The translations under genes were made by a program, and so were the position numbers. From assembly GCF_000422665.1 (NCBI RefSeq), contig NZ_AUGM01000013.1, positions 62,001 through 126,000 of the forward strand: DNA of 64,000 bases. Reading direction: 5' to 3'. This stretch comes from Ferrimonas senticii DSM 18821. GTDB lineage: Bacteria; Pseudomonadota; Gammaproteobacteria; Enterobacterales; Shewanellaceae. Below are positions 9,773-19,582 of the stretch, piece after piece. Each line of letters opens with the position of its first letter. Within the stretch, counting starts at the first letter, position 1. The notes under the pieces are model-generated. The model made no database searches, was not told where the DNA came from, and worked only from the letters and a program-made list of their open reading frames with translations.

Positions 9773-10978
9773 ATGCGCGTATCAACCAATCAGTTTTATA
9801 CCATCAACAGTAATCACATCAGCCGCTTGCAACAAGAAACCAACGGCACTATTACGCAGTTAGCGACCGGCAAACGGATCAACACTACCGCCGACGATGC
9901 CATTGGTTCGATTGTGTTGTCGAATCTGGATCAGCAGGATAATCGCACCAGCCAGTACCGCGCCAACATCAACTTGGCGCATAACCGCCTAGCCCAGCAA
10001 GAGGGGCGTTTGGGCGAGTATGAAACCTTGCTGATGAACTTGCGTGATAAGATGTTGCAGGGCAATGACGGGGCGTTACCGGCGGAATCTCGAGCGGCGA
10101 TTGCGCTGGATTTAGAGCAGGGGCTGGCCGCAGTTCTGACCCTTGCCAACAGCCAAGATGAGAACGGCAATTATGTGTTTGCCGGGCATCGCGGAGAGAC
10201 CAAACCGTTTAGCCAAGACAGCAATGGCGCAGTCGGTTATCTGGGGGACGATGGCCGCCGCGAAGCGCGGGTAGCCGATGGCGTGACGGTGCCGGTAAGT
10301 GAAAGTGGCCAGCGGATCTTTATGGAACCCGCCAACGGCAGTGGCGATTACCGTGCCGATTACCGTAGCGCCACCATGACCGGTAAATTTTTTGTTGAAA
10401 GCGCCAACATCACTAATGCAGGTGCCCATGTTAGCGGCGATATGACGGTTAATTTCGGTGCCGACGCCGATGGCAATCGTACCATCAGCGTCAGTGACGC
10501 GGCTGGTACCGTGCTGCATCAAGGGGCATTTGATCCAAAAACGCCGCTGCAAGTGAACGGCATCGAGTTGACCATCTCTGGCGAACCGGCGGCGGGGGAT
10601 AGCGTTACCCTTAGCCCGCAAGCCAGCGCCGATATCTTTGCCAGTTTAAACAACGCCATTGCACTGCTGCGGGATCCGGCAGGGCTAGATAGTCATCAGC
10701 AGCAGGCGCTGTATGGTCAGGCGCTGGATGATCTTAACGCTTCGCAGTTGCAAGCGTCGATTGTGCGCGCTGAAACCGGCAACTACATGGCGTCGCTGGA
10801 TAATTTCAATGCCCAGCACAACAGCATGGAACTGGTGAACGCTGGGGCTAAATCCACCATTCGCGATCTGGATTACGCCGCTGCCGTCAGCGATTTAGAA
10901 CAGCAGAACCTTGCCTTAGGGGCGGTCACCAAATCCTTTGCTAAGGTCGAAGGCTTGACCCTGTTCGATTATATCTAA
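9773..10978 (+). CDS. flgL: Flagellar hook-associated protein FlgL (HAP3)
   Basis: Second junction protein, flagellin-related, 401 residues. MRVSTNQFYTINSNHI and TTADDAIGSIVLSNL match the conserved flagellin/FlgL N-terminal helices. The C-terminus has SDLEQQNLALGAVTKSFAKVEGLTLFDYI. It follows flgK after 17 bp with a GGAG-type ribosome site, and the cluster ends at the terminator just downstream. Flagellin genes themselves are not in the window. Confidence 0.95.
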   Translation: MRVSTNQFYTINSNHISRLQQETNGTITQLATGKRINTTADDAIGSIVLSNLDQQDNRTSQYRANINLAHNRLAQQEGRLGEYETLLMNLRDKMLQGNDGALPAESRAAIALDLEQGLAAVLTLANSQDENGNYVFAGHRGETKPFSQDSNGAVGYLGDDGRREARVADGVTVPVSESGQRIFMEPANGSGDYRADYRSATMTGKFFVESANITNAGAHVSGDMTVNFGADADGNRTISVSDAAGTVLHQGAFDPKTPLQVNGIELTISGEPAAGDSVTLSPQASADIFASLNNAIALLRDPAGLDSHQQQALYGQALDDLNASQLQASIVRAETGNYMASLDNFNAQHNSMELVNAGAKSTIRDLDYAAAVSDLEQQNLALGAVTKSFAKVEGLTLFDYI

Positions 10979-11000
10979 CGGGGCTAGCGAGATTGCTGCC

Positions 11001-11035
11001 AAACGGCGCTGTGGCTTGTCCATAGCGCCGTTTTT
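11001..11035 (+). terminator. Terminator of the flagellar cluster after flgL
   Basis: AACGGCGCT and AGCGCCGTT form a stem closed by further pairs around a short loop, followed by TTTTT. It also separates flgL from the convergent diguanylate cyclase gene. Confidence 0.85.
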
Positions 11036-11040
11036 GTTGG

Positions 11041-12582
11041 TTAGCTCTGTCGGTAAGTGACGTAGTGTTCAGCGCGGTTGCCGCCAAGGGCTTTAGCGCG
11101 ATACAGCGCTTTGTCGGCGAACTCCATCAAATCATCGACGCTGTAGCTGCTGTCGTTGTCGTAACAGAAGATGCCAATACTGATGGTCACGTTGGCCAGG
11201 GCTGCCTGCGAACTGGCGCAAAGATCCAATTGCGCCACCGCCTGCAACAGATGTTGGGCTACCACCTCGGCTTGTTGGCTGTTGGTGTACTGCAGCGCTA
11301 CCACAAACTCTTCCCCACCATAACGGGCGACCAGATCGGTGCTGCGCGGCAAGGCGTTATCGAGCGCCGAAGCGATCTGTTTGAGCGCGGCATCGCCTTT
11401 GGTATGGCCAAACTCATCGTTATAGGGCTTGAACTTGTCGACGTCCAATAGCATCAGTGTCAGCGGCTCGCTGTGGCGACGGCGGTTAGCCAAAGCCGTG
11501 GTAAACCATTGGTCAAAAGCACGACGATTGGCGATACCAGTTAGATCGTCTTCCATGCTGATTTGGCGCAAGCGGCGCTGATGGCGCCAGTTAGTGTAGG
11601 CAAACAGCAACAACATCAGGTTAGTGACGATTTGACTGGCGATAAGCACGGTTTTGGTGTCGTGCAGCACCGCAAATGCCTCGGTGTAGGCCATCTCGGT
11701 GGCGACCCCCAGGTTCAGCGTTGGGCTCCAGATCCAAGCGCCGACCACTAATTTACCTTGTTGATTCAGATAGCCGTCGGTATTCACGCCCGGTAACTGC
11801 TGATGGCAGGGGCGCAAAAACGGGCTGACATCGACCTTATCGACGTTGGGTTGCAGCAATCGATCGATCAGGTTCAGTGGTTCGGATTGATATTGGCGGT
11901 TTTGCGATAGCGTTTGGCCATCGGCGTTAAAGGCAAAGCTGTCGCCACTACGGGCGTAGTTATTCAACTGCAGCACCTGAGTAAAGTGCACTTTAGGGTT
12001 GAGCTGGAACAGGATGTAGCCACCCAGTTGCTGTTCACTGTTAAGCAATCGATGAGCGATAAACACCAATGGCGAATCAAGGTCGTTGCCCTCAAGCTGA
12101 TGTAAAAACAGATCGTCGCCGCGATGCAGTTTTGCCATCAGTTCAGGGGTAAGCCACTGGCGAAACTGCGCCAGTTTGTCGGCGTCGTTACTGCGGCTTA
12201 GTAGCGGTTTAAAGTGGCTATCCAGCAGCCAGTAATCAACCAGATTTTTATTGCGCGCAAGCCCTTCGAACGGCAGTTGCAGCGCGTTAAATTCGGCCTC
12301 GGTTAGCTGTTGCTCAGCACGGCTTGGCAGCTGTGACAGTATTTTCGGCAGGTAGGGGCGGTTTTCAGTGAAGGTGTTTAGGGTTGCCAGTTCATTATTA
12401 ACCCAGTAGCGCAGCGCCGATTCGCTGGTGCTGACGAGGCTACTTAGTACCTTGGCAAGTGTTTCTTCGGTACGCTGCTCTAAGCAATTGGTGCTGATCC
12501 AAAAGCCAAGATTAAACACCAACGCGAACAAGGTGGCACCTTGGCAGGTATGGCAAACTCGTCGAGAAAGGCGGAGCAACAT
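11041..12582 (-). CDS. Membrane-bound diguanylate cyclase (GGDEF), copy 1
   Basis: Predicted to make cyclic-di-GMP from two GTP. Membrane segments lie at residues about 14-33 and 311-331, with a periplasmic Cache-like sensor of about 275 residues between them and a cytoplasmic GGDEF domain after. The active-site motif is GGEEF at 422-426, and the inhibitory I-site RSTD (413-416) is intact five residues before it, so feedback control is expected. No EAL domain is present. It is the most diverged of three tandem paralogues and is convergent with flgL. The ligand cannot be read from the sequence. Confidence 0.93.
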   Translation of the reverse strand: MLLRLSRRVCHTCQGATLFALVFNLGFWISTNCLEQRTEETLAKVLSSLVSTSESALRYWVNNELATLNTFTENRPYLPKILSQLPSRAEQQLTEAEFNALQLPFEGLARNKNLVDYWLLDSHFKPLLSRSNDADKLAQFRQWLTPELMAKLHRGDDLFLHQLEGNDLDSPLVFIAHRLLNSEQQLGGYILFQLNPKVHFTQVLQLNNYARSGDSFAFNADGQTLSQNRQYQSEPLNLIDRLLQPNVDKVDVSPFLRPCHQQLPGVNTDGYLNQQGKLVVGAWIWSPTLNLGVATEMAYTEAFAVLHDTKTVLIASQIVTNLMLLLFAYTNWRHQRRLRQISMEDDLTGIANRRAFDQWFTTALANRRRHSEPLTLMLLDVDKFKPYNDEFGHTKGDAALKQIASALDNALPRSTDLVARYGGEEFVVALQYTNSQQAEVVAQHLLQAVAQLDLCASSQAALANVTISIGIFCYDNDSSYSVDDLMEFADKALYRAKALGGNRAEHYVTYRQS

Positions 12583-12806
12583 GGCGAACCGTTGAGCAAT
12601 GGCGGGGCGTGGATTTTAGCGCGCTGAGCAGCTAAAAATGTGCGCTCGATCGCATTCAAAAAATTAAATCTGCTTCAGGGATGCGTTGAGTCAGTAAGTT
12701 GAATCGAACTACAAAAAGAGACTTGTAGTGTGAAGTTATTGCTGACATTGGTGGTGGTTTGAGCGCTTGCTGTCAGTTTGATGCCGTCTTTGCAGGCGTC
12801 GATGTT

Positions 12807-12847
12807 GGTCACCACCTCGCTGACAAGGCGTAGGCGCAGTGGTGACC
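12807..12847. repeat. Inverted repeat between cyclase genes 1 and 2
   Basis: GGTCACCAC at 12807-12815 and GTGGTGACC at 12839-12847 are perfect 9-bp arms around a 23-bp spacer, just after the stop of cyclase copy 2. It could be a weak terminator for that gene, though no T-run follows. Nothing else was seen in 12,583-12,869. Confidence 0.4.
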
Positions 12848-12869
12848 GACAGGGCGTTGTGTCGTGTTG

Positions 12870-14387
12870 CTAGTTGGCCAACAAAAAGCCGTTGCCGCCG
12901 TCTGCTTTAACCCGATAAAGCGCTTGGTCGGCCAAGTGCACCAGTTGCACCGCGGTTAACTGCATCTGCGGTCGATATTCGGCGCCGCCAATACTGATGG
13001 TCACCACCGGGTGCGAGGCGGCGCTGCTTGGGTGGATCTGCAGTTGTTCAACCGCCGCCAGTAGCCGCGCTGCGATCGCCTGTGACTGTTCCGCATTGGT
13101 GTATTGCAGTGCGACCACAAACTCCTCACCGCCGTAGCGAGCCACCATATCGGTTGCCCTAGGCAACGCTTGTGCCAGCGCTTGCGCGACCTGATGTAAC
13201 GCCCAGTCGCCTTGGGCATGGCCAAACTGATCGTTGTAGGGCTTAAATTTATCGACGTCGATCATCAACAGGATTAATGGTTGTTGATGGCGGCCTTGGT
13301 TAACCAACGCCCGCTGCATCCATTCATCAAAGGCACGTCGGTTGGCAATACCGGTCAATGGATCTAACCGCGCTTGACGACGGATCTGCCGCTGCGCCCG
13401 CCAATGACCGAAGACGATAATCGACAGCAGTAGATTGCTAAAAATCAACGATGTTTGTAACAAGCGCCGGGTGTGATTGGCATCCTTGAACGCTTCATCA
13501 AAGTCGATCTCTGTGGCGATCCCCAAATTCAGTTTGTTACTCCAGACCCAGCCGCCAATAACTTTAGCGCCATGCTTATCTTGATACCCTTTGACGTTGA
13601 CTTGAACTCGCTGATCCACAAACAGCTTGGCCTGCCAGTGGGGCTCAGTGGTATCGATGTCGTAAATTTCATTAAGACTGCTGCTTTGCCAGGTGTAATT
13701 GTCGGAGTGTTGTTTGTGCCGCTGCGACAGCAACACCCCATGCTGATTAAAGGCAAAGGATTCACCGGCATCGGCCAGCAGCGCCAAGCGCAGTACTTGG
13801 CTAAACTGCAGGGTCGGATCGAGCAACAACAGCAGATAGCCCTGCAGTTGTTGCTGTTGGTCGATTAACCCCAAAGCCAGATACAGCAGTGGTCTGCCGT
13901 TGTCGCTAAGGGTAAGGCTATTTAGAAATAGTGCCTTACCTTGTGCCAGTTGCGCTAAGTTGCCGGGCTCGAACAACGAGCTGAAGCGGCGGCGATCAAA
14001 TTGCCGCTGCTGATGGCTTAAAACCGTTGAAAAATCGCGATCCAGCAGGAAGTAGCCGAGGTAGTGTCGGTTGGCTAACATCCCATCCAGCGAGTGCTTT
14101 ACCAAATTATCGTTTGGTGTTTTTTGTTGCTGCCACTGCTGCAGCATCGATGGCAGAAACGGTCGATTGTTGACGAAGGCACGGGCTGTCGCCAACTCAT
14201 CGTCAACCCACATCTCTAACGCTTCGTGATTGGTAATTACCAAACTGCGCAAAACAGTGGCTAAGCGCTGCTCAGATCGTTGTTGCATATAAAACATCTC
14301 AGCAACCATACCCAGATTAAATACCAGCGCGACGACGACGGTCGTTAACCAAGCCTTACGGACAGTGTGATGCTCTATCAAAGACAT
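12870..14387 (-). CDS. Membrane-bound diguanylate cyclase (GGDEF), copy 2
   Basis: 505 residues with the same architecture as copy 1: an N-terminal membrane helix (residues about 14-32), a periplasmic sensor, a second helix around residue 310-330 and a GGDEF domain. GGEEF lies at 419-423 with an intact RATD I-site before it. The last 60 residues are identical to copy 3, and the N-terminal halves are also close (MSLIEHHTVRKAWLTT versus MPLLEHRTIRNAWLTT). It is thus a product of recent tandem duplication. A 226-bp gap separates it from copy 3. Confidence 0.93.
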   Translation of the reverse strand: MSLIEHHTVRKAWLTTVVVALVFNLGMVAEMFYMQQRSEQRLATVLRSLVITNHEALEMWVDDELATARAFVNNRPFLPSMLQQWQQQKTPNDNLVKHSLDGMLANRHYLGYFLLDRDFSTVLSHQQRQFDRRRFSSLFEPGNLAQLAQGKALFLNSLTLSDNGRPLLYLALGLIDQQQQLQGYLLLLLDPTLQFSQVLRLALLADAGESFAFNQHGVLLSQRHKQHSDNYTWQSSSLNEIYDIDTTEPHWQAKLFVDQRVQVNVKGYQDKHGAKVIGGWVWSNKLNLGIATEIDFDEAFKDANHTRRLLQTSLIFSNLLLSIIVFGHWRAQRQIRRQARLDPLTGIANRRAFDEWMQRALVNQGRHQQPLILLMIDVDKFKPYNDQFGHAQGDWALHQVAQALAQALPRATDMVARYGGEEFVVALQYTNAEQSQAIAARLLAAVEQLQIHPSSAASHPVVTISIGGAEYRPQMQLTAVQLVHLADQALYRVKADGGNGFLLAN

Positions 14388-14613
14388 TCAGAGGCTCAAA
14401 TGAAAAAAGGTGCATTTAGAATGGATTAATAATTTAGGACAAACCGATGGGTTGGTCGCAATTTGCGCAGCTTGCTTCGGGGTACACCCAACTGGTGAGC
14501 GGGGAGGATAGCCCAGCAGATGGGGGCGCTTTTGCAAATGCAGTGACATCGAACTTTCGATGTCACCAGATAAGCAGTGAAATCATTTTGCGAGTTTATC
14601 GACTGTGGATTAC

Positions 14614-16134
14614 TCAATTGGCTAACAAAAAGCCGTTGCCGCCGTCTGCTTTAACCCGATAAAGCGCTTGATCAGCCAAGTGCACCAGTTGCACTGCGGT
14701 TAGCTGCATCTGCGGTCGATATTCGGCGCCACCAATACTGATGGTCACCACCGGATGCGAGGCGGCACTGCTTGGGTGGATCTGCAGTTGTTCAACGGCC
14801 GCCAGTAGCCGCGCTGCGAGCGCCTGTACCTGTTTGCCATCGGTGTATTGCAACGCCACCACAAACTCCTCACCGCCGTAGCGAGCGACCATATCGGTTG
14901 CCCTAGGAAGCGCTTGCGCCAGCGCTTGCGCGACCTGTTGCAGTGCCCAGTCGCCCTGGGCATGGCCAAACTGATCGTTGTAGGGCTTAAATTTATCGAC
15001 GTCGATCATCATCAGGGTTAATGGTTGCTGATGGCGGCGTTGGTTAACCAGCGCTCGTCGCATCCATTCATCGAAGGCGCGTCGGTTGGCAATACCAGTT
15101 AATGGATCTAACTGCGCTTGACGACGGATCTGCCGCTGCGCACGCCAATGACCAAAAGCAATGATCAACAGCAACAAATTGGTGAATGCCAAATAGCCCA
15201 GCAGTATGTGCTGTGTGTGCGTGGCTGCAGCATAGGCTTTGTTAAAGTTGATTTCGGTGGCGATCCCAAGATCCAGTTTGCTGCTCCAGGTCCAGCCGCC
15301 GATAACTCTGGTGCCATGTTGATCGGGATAGCCGCTGGCGTTGATGCGAACTTGTTGATCAATAAGCATTCGGCAACGCCAGTTCGGATCAGCATTATCG
15401 ATGCCGTAAATGTCATTAAGGCTACTGCTTTGCCAAGTGTAATTGTCGGAATGTTGCTTGCGTCGTTGCGACAGCAACACCCCATGCTGGTTAAAGGCAA
15501 AGGATTCACCGGCATCACCGAGCAGTGCTAAACGCAGTACTTGGCTAAATTGCAGAGTTGGATCGAGCATAAACAGCAGATAGCCCTGCAGTTGCTGTTG
15601 AGCGTCGATTAACCCCAAAGCCAGATACAGCAGTGGCCTACCGTTGTCGTTTAGGGTAAGGCTATGTAGAAATAGTACCTTACCTTGTATCAGTTGCGTT
15701 AGGTTGGCTTGTTCGAACAGCGAGCTAAAACGGCTGCGATCAAATTGCCGCTGCTGATGGCTTAAAACCGGTGAAAAGTTTCGATCTAGCAGGAAGTAAC
15801 CCAAGTAATGGTGATTACGCAGCATTCCGTCAAGCGAGTGTTTTATTAAGTTGTCCCCGCTCTGTGAGGTTTGTTGTTGCCACTGTTGCAGCATCGATGG
15901 CAGAAACGGTCGATTGTCGACATAGGCTCGGGCTGTCGCCAACTCATCGTCAACCCACATCTCTAACGCTTCGCGGTTGGTGGTTACCAAGCTGTGTAGA
16001 ATGGCGGCCAAGCGCTGCTCAGATTCCTGTTTCAGATAGAACATGCTAGCAACCATACCCAGATTAAATACCAAAGCGACGGCGATGGTGGTTAACCAAG
16101 CATTTCGGATAGTGCGATGTTCTAACAGTGGCAT
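14614..16134 (-). CDS. Membrane-bound diguanylate cyclase (GGDEF), copy 3
   Basis: 506 residues when started at the ATG at 16,134, which aligns with the start of copy 2. An in-frame TTG at 16,149 would add five residues. Two membrane helices flank a periplasmic sensor. GGEEF lies at residues 420-424 with RATD upstream. Differences from copy 2 concentrate in the sensor, for example the stretch with AAATHTQHILLGYLAFTNLL, so the two may answer different signals through near-identical output domains. Confidence 0.93.
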   Translation of the reverse strand: MPLLEHRTIRNAWLTTIAVALVFNLGMVASMFYLKQESEQRLAAILHSLVTTNREALEMWVDDELATARAYVDNRPFLPSMLQQWQQQTSQSGDNLIKHSLDGMLRNHHYLGYFLLDRNFSPVLSHQQRQFDRSRFSSLFEQANLTQLIQGKVLFLHSLTLNDNGRPLLYLALGLIDAQQQLQGYLLFMLDPTLQFSQVLRLALLGDAGESFAFNQHGVLLSQRRKQHSDNYTWQSSSLNDIYGIDNADPNWRCRMLIDQQVRINASGYPDQHGTRVIGGWTWSSKLDLGIATEINFNKAYAAATHTQHILLGYLAFTNLLLLIIAFGHWRAQRQIRRQAQLDPLTGIANRRAFDEWMRRALVNQRRHQQPLTLMMIDVDKFKPYNDQFGHAQGDWALQQVAQALAQALPRATDMVARYGGEEFVVALQYTDGKQVQALAARLLAAVEQLQIHPSSAASHPVVTISIGGAEYRPQMQLTAVQLVHLADQALYRVKADGGNGFLLAN

Positions 16135-16297
16135 AGCAGGTTCTGACAATGGATTAAATATTGCATCTGTAATGCAACATTTGTTGGTGACTTTCTGAAC
16201 GTCAGATCACAAAATCGCGAGCGATGAAGTGTGATGGGATGACTAACAATTGGCGTTATCGCCATGGGCGCTGGCAGTAATTTTATGGTCCAGACGA

Positions 16298-16325
16298 CAA
16301 CGGCAGCGCGATTGTGCTGCCGTTG
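16298..16325 (-). terminator. Hairpin after the SulP gene, possible terminator
   Basis: CAACGGCAGC and GCTGCCGTTG form a perfect 10-bp stem with an 8-base loop 18 bp after the stop of the SulP gene. There is no clear T-run on the minus strand, so its efficiency is uncertain. Confidence 0.5.
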
Positions 16326-16343
16326 CGGTGAACTAACACGGCG

Positions 16344-17903
16344 TTAGTTTGCGAGCTTATCGACCGCCAGCTTGTAATCGGGGTCTTCCAGCAGGTTCAC
16401 CTCTACCAGATCGCCAGCTTTTTGCAGTAGCTGACGACACTCTGGGCTGAGATGACGCAGGTGCAAACGCTTGCCTTCACGCAGGTAGCGCTCGGCTAAG
16501 GTGTCGATCGCTTCCAGAGCGCTGTGGTCGGCAACCCGCGAATCGGCGAAGTCGATGATTACATCTTGCGGATCTGTGCTTGCATTGAAGAGCTCTAAAA
16601 ACGAGGTGGTCGAGGCAAAGAACAACGGCCCTTGCACCTTGTAGACTTTGCGGCCGAATTGGTCGATATGATGCGGGGCGTGCATGTGGGTCGCGTGCTC
16701 CCAAGCAAAACGCAGCGCCGAGACAATCACCCCCACCAGTACCGCAACCGCCAAGTCGGTAATCACCGTAACCGCCGACACCAGCACAATGACAAAGGCA
16801 TCAGAGCGGGGGATCTTGCGCATAATGCGGAAGCTCGACCATTCAAAGGTGCCCAGCACCACCATAAACATCACCCCCACCAGCGCGGCGATTGGGATCA
16901 GTTCAATGGCGGCGGCGCCAAACAGGATAAACGCCAACAGGAACAGGGCCGCAGAGGCGCCAGACAGACGTGAGCGACCGCCAGAGTTGATGTTGATCAT
17001 CGACTGGCCAATCATTGCGCAGCCGCCCATGGCGCCAAAGAAACCCGACACCAAGTTCGCCGAACCCTGCGCCACGCATTCGCGGTTGCCTTTACCGCGG
17101 GTTTGAGTCAGTTCATCGACCAAGGTTAGGGTCAGCAGTGATTCAATCAGACCCACTGCCGCCAGGATCATTGAGTACGGCAGGATGATCCACAGGGTTT
17201 CAAGGGTAAATGGCACCATTGGGATGGCGAAGGTTGGCAGAGTGCCTTCCAAGGTAGCGCCGTCATTGCCGGTCATATTGCGGACAAAGTCGATTACCGT
17301 TGGCGTATCAAGCCCCAATAAATGCACCAGTGCCGATACCACCAAAATGGCGGCTAGGGAGGATGGGAACGCCTTGGTCAGTTTCGGCAGGAAGTGGATA
17401 ATCGCCATGGTCAGCGCAATCAAGCCCAGCATCAGATACAACATGCTGCCTTGCATCCATACCATATCGCCATTGCTATCCAAGACTTTAAATTGGCCAA
17501 GCTGGGCGAGGAAAATCACAATCGCCAGACCGTTAACAAAGCCCAGCATTACCGGATGCGGTACTAAGCGGATAAATTTACCCAAGCGGAACAGGCCGGC
17601 GGCGATCTGCAGCAGGCCGGTTAACACTACTGCGGCAAATAGGTATTGCACCCCATGCTCGGCCACCAGTGCCACCATTACCACTGCCATCGCGCCAGTG
17701 GCGCCGGAGATCATCCCTGGGCGGCCGCCAAAGATGGCGGTGATTAGGCCAACGATAAAGGCCGCGTACAGGCCGACCATCGGTTCTACCCCGGCGACAA
17801 AGGCAAAGGCCACCGCTTCTGGAACCAAAGCCAATGCTACGGTTAAGCCCGACAGCAAGTCGGCCTTAGCGGAAGCATCGGGGTTACTTCTTAGTTCAAA
17901 CAT
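16344..17903 (-). CDS. SulP-family anion transporter with STAS domain
   Basis: Inner-membrane SLC26/SulP transporter of 519 residues. Residues 1 to about 390 hold the multi-helix core with the family signature [26 protein letters not shown]. Residues about 415-515 form a cytoplasmic STAS domain ([19 protein letters not shown]). The start is placed at the ATG at 17,903; the frame continues to a TTG at 17,915, and no strong ribosome site marks either. SulP members carry sulfate, bicarbonate or dicarboxylates, and the substrate cannot be assigned here. It is divergent from the patatin gene. Confidence 0.9.
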   Translation of the reverse strand: MFELRSNPDASAKADLLSGLTVALALVPEAVAFAFVAGVEPMVGLYAAFIVGLITAIFGGRPGMISGATGAMAVVMVALVAEHGVQYLFAAVVLTGLLQIAAGLFRLGKFIRLVPHPVMLGFVNGLAIVIFLAQLGQFKVLDSNGDMVWMQGSMLYLMLGLIALTMAIIHFLPKLTKAFPSSLAAILVVSALVHLLGLDTPTVIDFVRNMTGNDGATLEGTLPTFAIPMVPFTLETLWIILPYSMILAAVGLIESLLTLTLVDELTQTRGKGNRECVAQGSANLVSGFFGAMGGCAMIGQSMININSGGRSRLSGASAALFLLAFILFGAAAIELIPIAALVGVMFMVVLGTFEWSSFRIMRKIPRSDAFVIVLVSAVTVITDLAVAVLVGVIVSALRFAWEHATHMHAPHHIDQFGRKVYKVQGPLFFASTTSFLELFNASTDPQDVIIDFADSRVADHSALEAIDTLAERYLREGKRLHLRHLSPECRQLLQKAGDLVEVNLLEDPDYKLAVDKLAN

Positions 17904-18187
17904 TGAAAATACCAATCAGACAAAAATTAACGTCGTTGTCGCGGTGTTTTGAGGCGATAGATTGGCGCACACCATTAACTGTACTGGCATCGACCACTGC
18001 CACAGGGCGATAAAAAAGACGCGCGAAACTACCACCGCAACGCCACCTTGTCAAAAACCGCAGCGGCGATCATATCAGTAACCGTGTGCCAGCAGTTTAG
18101 TGGCAAAGCGATAAGCGCATTGGATTCATAAGTTTGCTGTTTGCTGGCACAATTAACTTAGAAAGTTAAAAAATCTGAGCAGTTGTA

Positions 18188-19210
18188 ATGACCAAGGAAA
18201 TTAAAATTGGCATCGCGTTAGGCAGCGGTGCCGCCAAAGGCTGGGCTCACATCGGAGTACTGCGCGGCTTACAAAAACTGGGGATGGCACCGCATTTCGT
18301 TGCTGGCTGTTCCATCGGTGCTTTTGTCGGCGCCGCTTACGCCGCCGATAAACTGGATGAGTTAGAACAGTGGGTTCGCGGCTTTTCTGGTTGGGATGTG
18401 CTGGGTTTGATGGATTTGTCGTGGCGCCGCGGCGGCATCATCGATGGCGAAAAGGTGTTTGAGCAAGCTGGTAAGGCGATTGGGGTTAGCTCCATCGCCG
18501 ATCTAAAACGGCCGTACATGGCGGTGGCGACCGATCTGTATAGTGGCCAAGAAGTGTGGTTAGAGCAGGGTTCGTTAAAGCAGATTATTGGTGCGTCCTG
18601 TGCCATTCCCGGCTTTATTCAGCCGAAACAGGTGGGCAACCGCTGGCTAGTGGATGGGGCGGTAGTCAATCCGGTGCCGGTATCGGCGTGTCGGGCGATG
18701 GGCGCCGATCTGGTGATAGCGGTGGATTTGCATGGTGACGTTCGTCAGCACAACAGCGCCCCAATCCGGCTGGAGCTGACCGACGCTGAAGATAACCAAG
18801 CCGAAGCTACGCCGCTGGAGCCAGAGCTGCAACAGCCACTAACCCCGCCGCGAGATTACAGCGAGCCTGAGCACTCACATGGTTTTGCGGATCTGTTGAT
18901 GTCTGGCAAGCATTGGGTGGATCGCATTACCGAGCGATTCAGCGACGATGGCGCCGACGAGCAAGCGCCAGAGCCACAAAAACCTAACGCGTTGGCGGTG
19001 ATGCACCAATCGATGGCGATTTTAGAGCAGCGCCACAAGCGTGCACGAATGATGGGCGATCCACCGGAGGTGGTGATTGCACCGCAAGTCGGCGACATCG
19101 TTACCATGGAGTTTCAGCGTGCAGAAGAGGCGATTGCCGCCGGTGAAGCGGCGGTGGAGCGCATCGCCCACATTTTGGAAGCGGAGATCGCTCGCTTACA
19201 GCGGCGCTAA
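18188..19210 (+). CDS. Patatin-like phospholipase (RssA/YchK type)
   Basis: Predicted cytoplasmic lipid acyl hydrolase of 340 residues. The Ser-Asp dyad motifs are all present. They are the oxyanion loop GSGAAKG (residues about 12-18), nucleophile GCSIG (about 41-45, Ser43) and the Asp motif DGAVVNP (about 156-162). Residues 200-280 are a charged, Pro-rich insertion not needed for the fold. The C-terminal helix (EEAIAAGEAAVERIAHILEAEIARL) resembles that of RssA. The physiological substrate is unknown. The stop overlaps the convergent gene by 4 bp. Confidence 0.88.
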   Translation: MTKEIKIGIALGSGAAKGWAHIGVLRGLQKLGMAPHFVAGCSIGAFVGAAYAADKLDELEQWVRGFSGWDVLGLMDLSWRRGGIIDGEKVFEQAGKAIGVSSIADLKRPYMAVATDLYSGQEVWLEQGSLKQIIGASCAIPGFIQPKQVGNRWLVDGAVVNPVPVSACRAMGADLVIAVDLHGDVRQHNSAPIRLELTDAEDNQAEATPLEPELQQPLTPPRDYSEPEHSHGFADLLMSGKHWVDRITERFSDDGADEQAPEPQKPNALAVMHQSMAILEQRHKRARMMGDPPEVVIAPQVGDIVTMEFQRAEEAIAAGEAAVERIAHILEAEIARLQRR

Positions 19211-19542
19211 CTGCCCAAACGTACCTTTTTGGCCTGCTTAAGCGCGCATTTACATAGATGACCCTCTAGCGCTGGACAGTTGCTGCAGGGTTTATTCTTC
19301 CACGGCTTGGTTAACACAATGCCGTGGTGAGGGAAGTGAATTCGCGACTCTTGCCGCCCTTGCTCTTGCAGCTGGGCAATAAACCCTTGCACCAGCTGTT
19401 TGCTGCGAGCCTTATCGATGGCAGTCAGATCCAGCCCTTGCTCTAACTGTTGTTTCAGCTGCTTGGCAAAGGCTTTTTGCAAAAGCTTAGCGGCTTGTTT
19501 GCTGGCCTTTGCCGTTTTCTTTAGGTTGAGCGGTTTGGTCAC
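19207..19542 (-). CDS. Hypothetical Lys-rich protein with Cys cluster
   Basis: 111 residues, not recognised. The first 65 residues are Lys/Gln-rich and helical (KKTAKASKQAAKLLQKAF). The C-terminal third holds CSNCPALEGHLCKCALK, whose four Cys could bind a metal. It is tail-to-tail with the patatin gene, sharing 4 bp, and is followed upstream by the kinase-like gene on the same strand after 40 bp. There is no signal peptide or membrane segment. Confidence 0.65.
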   Translation of the reverse strand: MTKPLNLKKTAKASKQAAKLLQKAFAKQLKQQLEQGLDLTAIDKARSKQLVQGFIAQLQEQGRQESRIHFPHHGIVLTKPWKNKPCSNCPALEGHLCKCALKQAKKVRLGS

Positions 19543-19582
19543 GGATCGGATCTTTGCTTATACGTCTTAGGCTGATCCTAGC

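Noticed and set aside
17890..17925. ATACCAATCAGAC upstream of the SulP gene, similar to the left end of the 47.7-kb repeat
   Set aside because: Only about a dozen bases are shared and no inverted partner or hairpin lies nearby, so it is probably chance.
17185..17952. 255-codon plus-strand frame over the 5' part of the SulP gene
   Set aside because: The SulP transporter on the minus strand is unmistakable, and the opposite frame has no recognisable domain.
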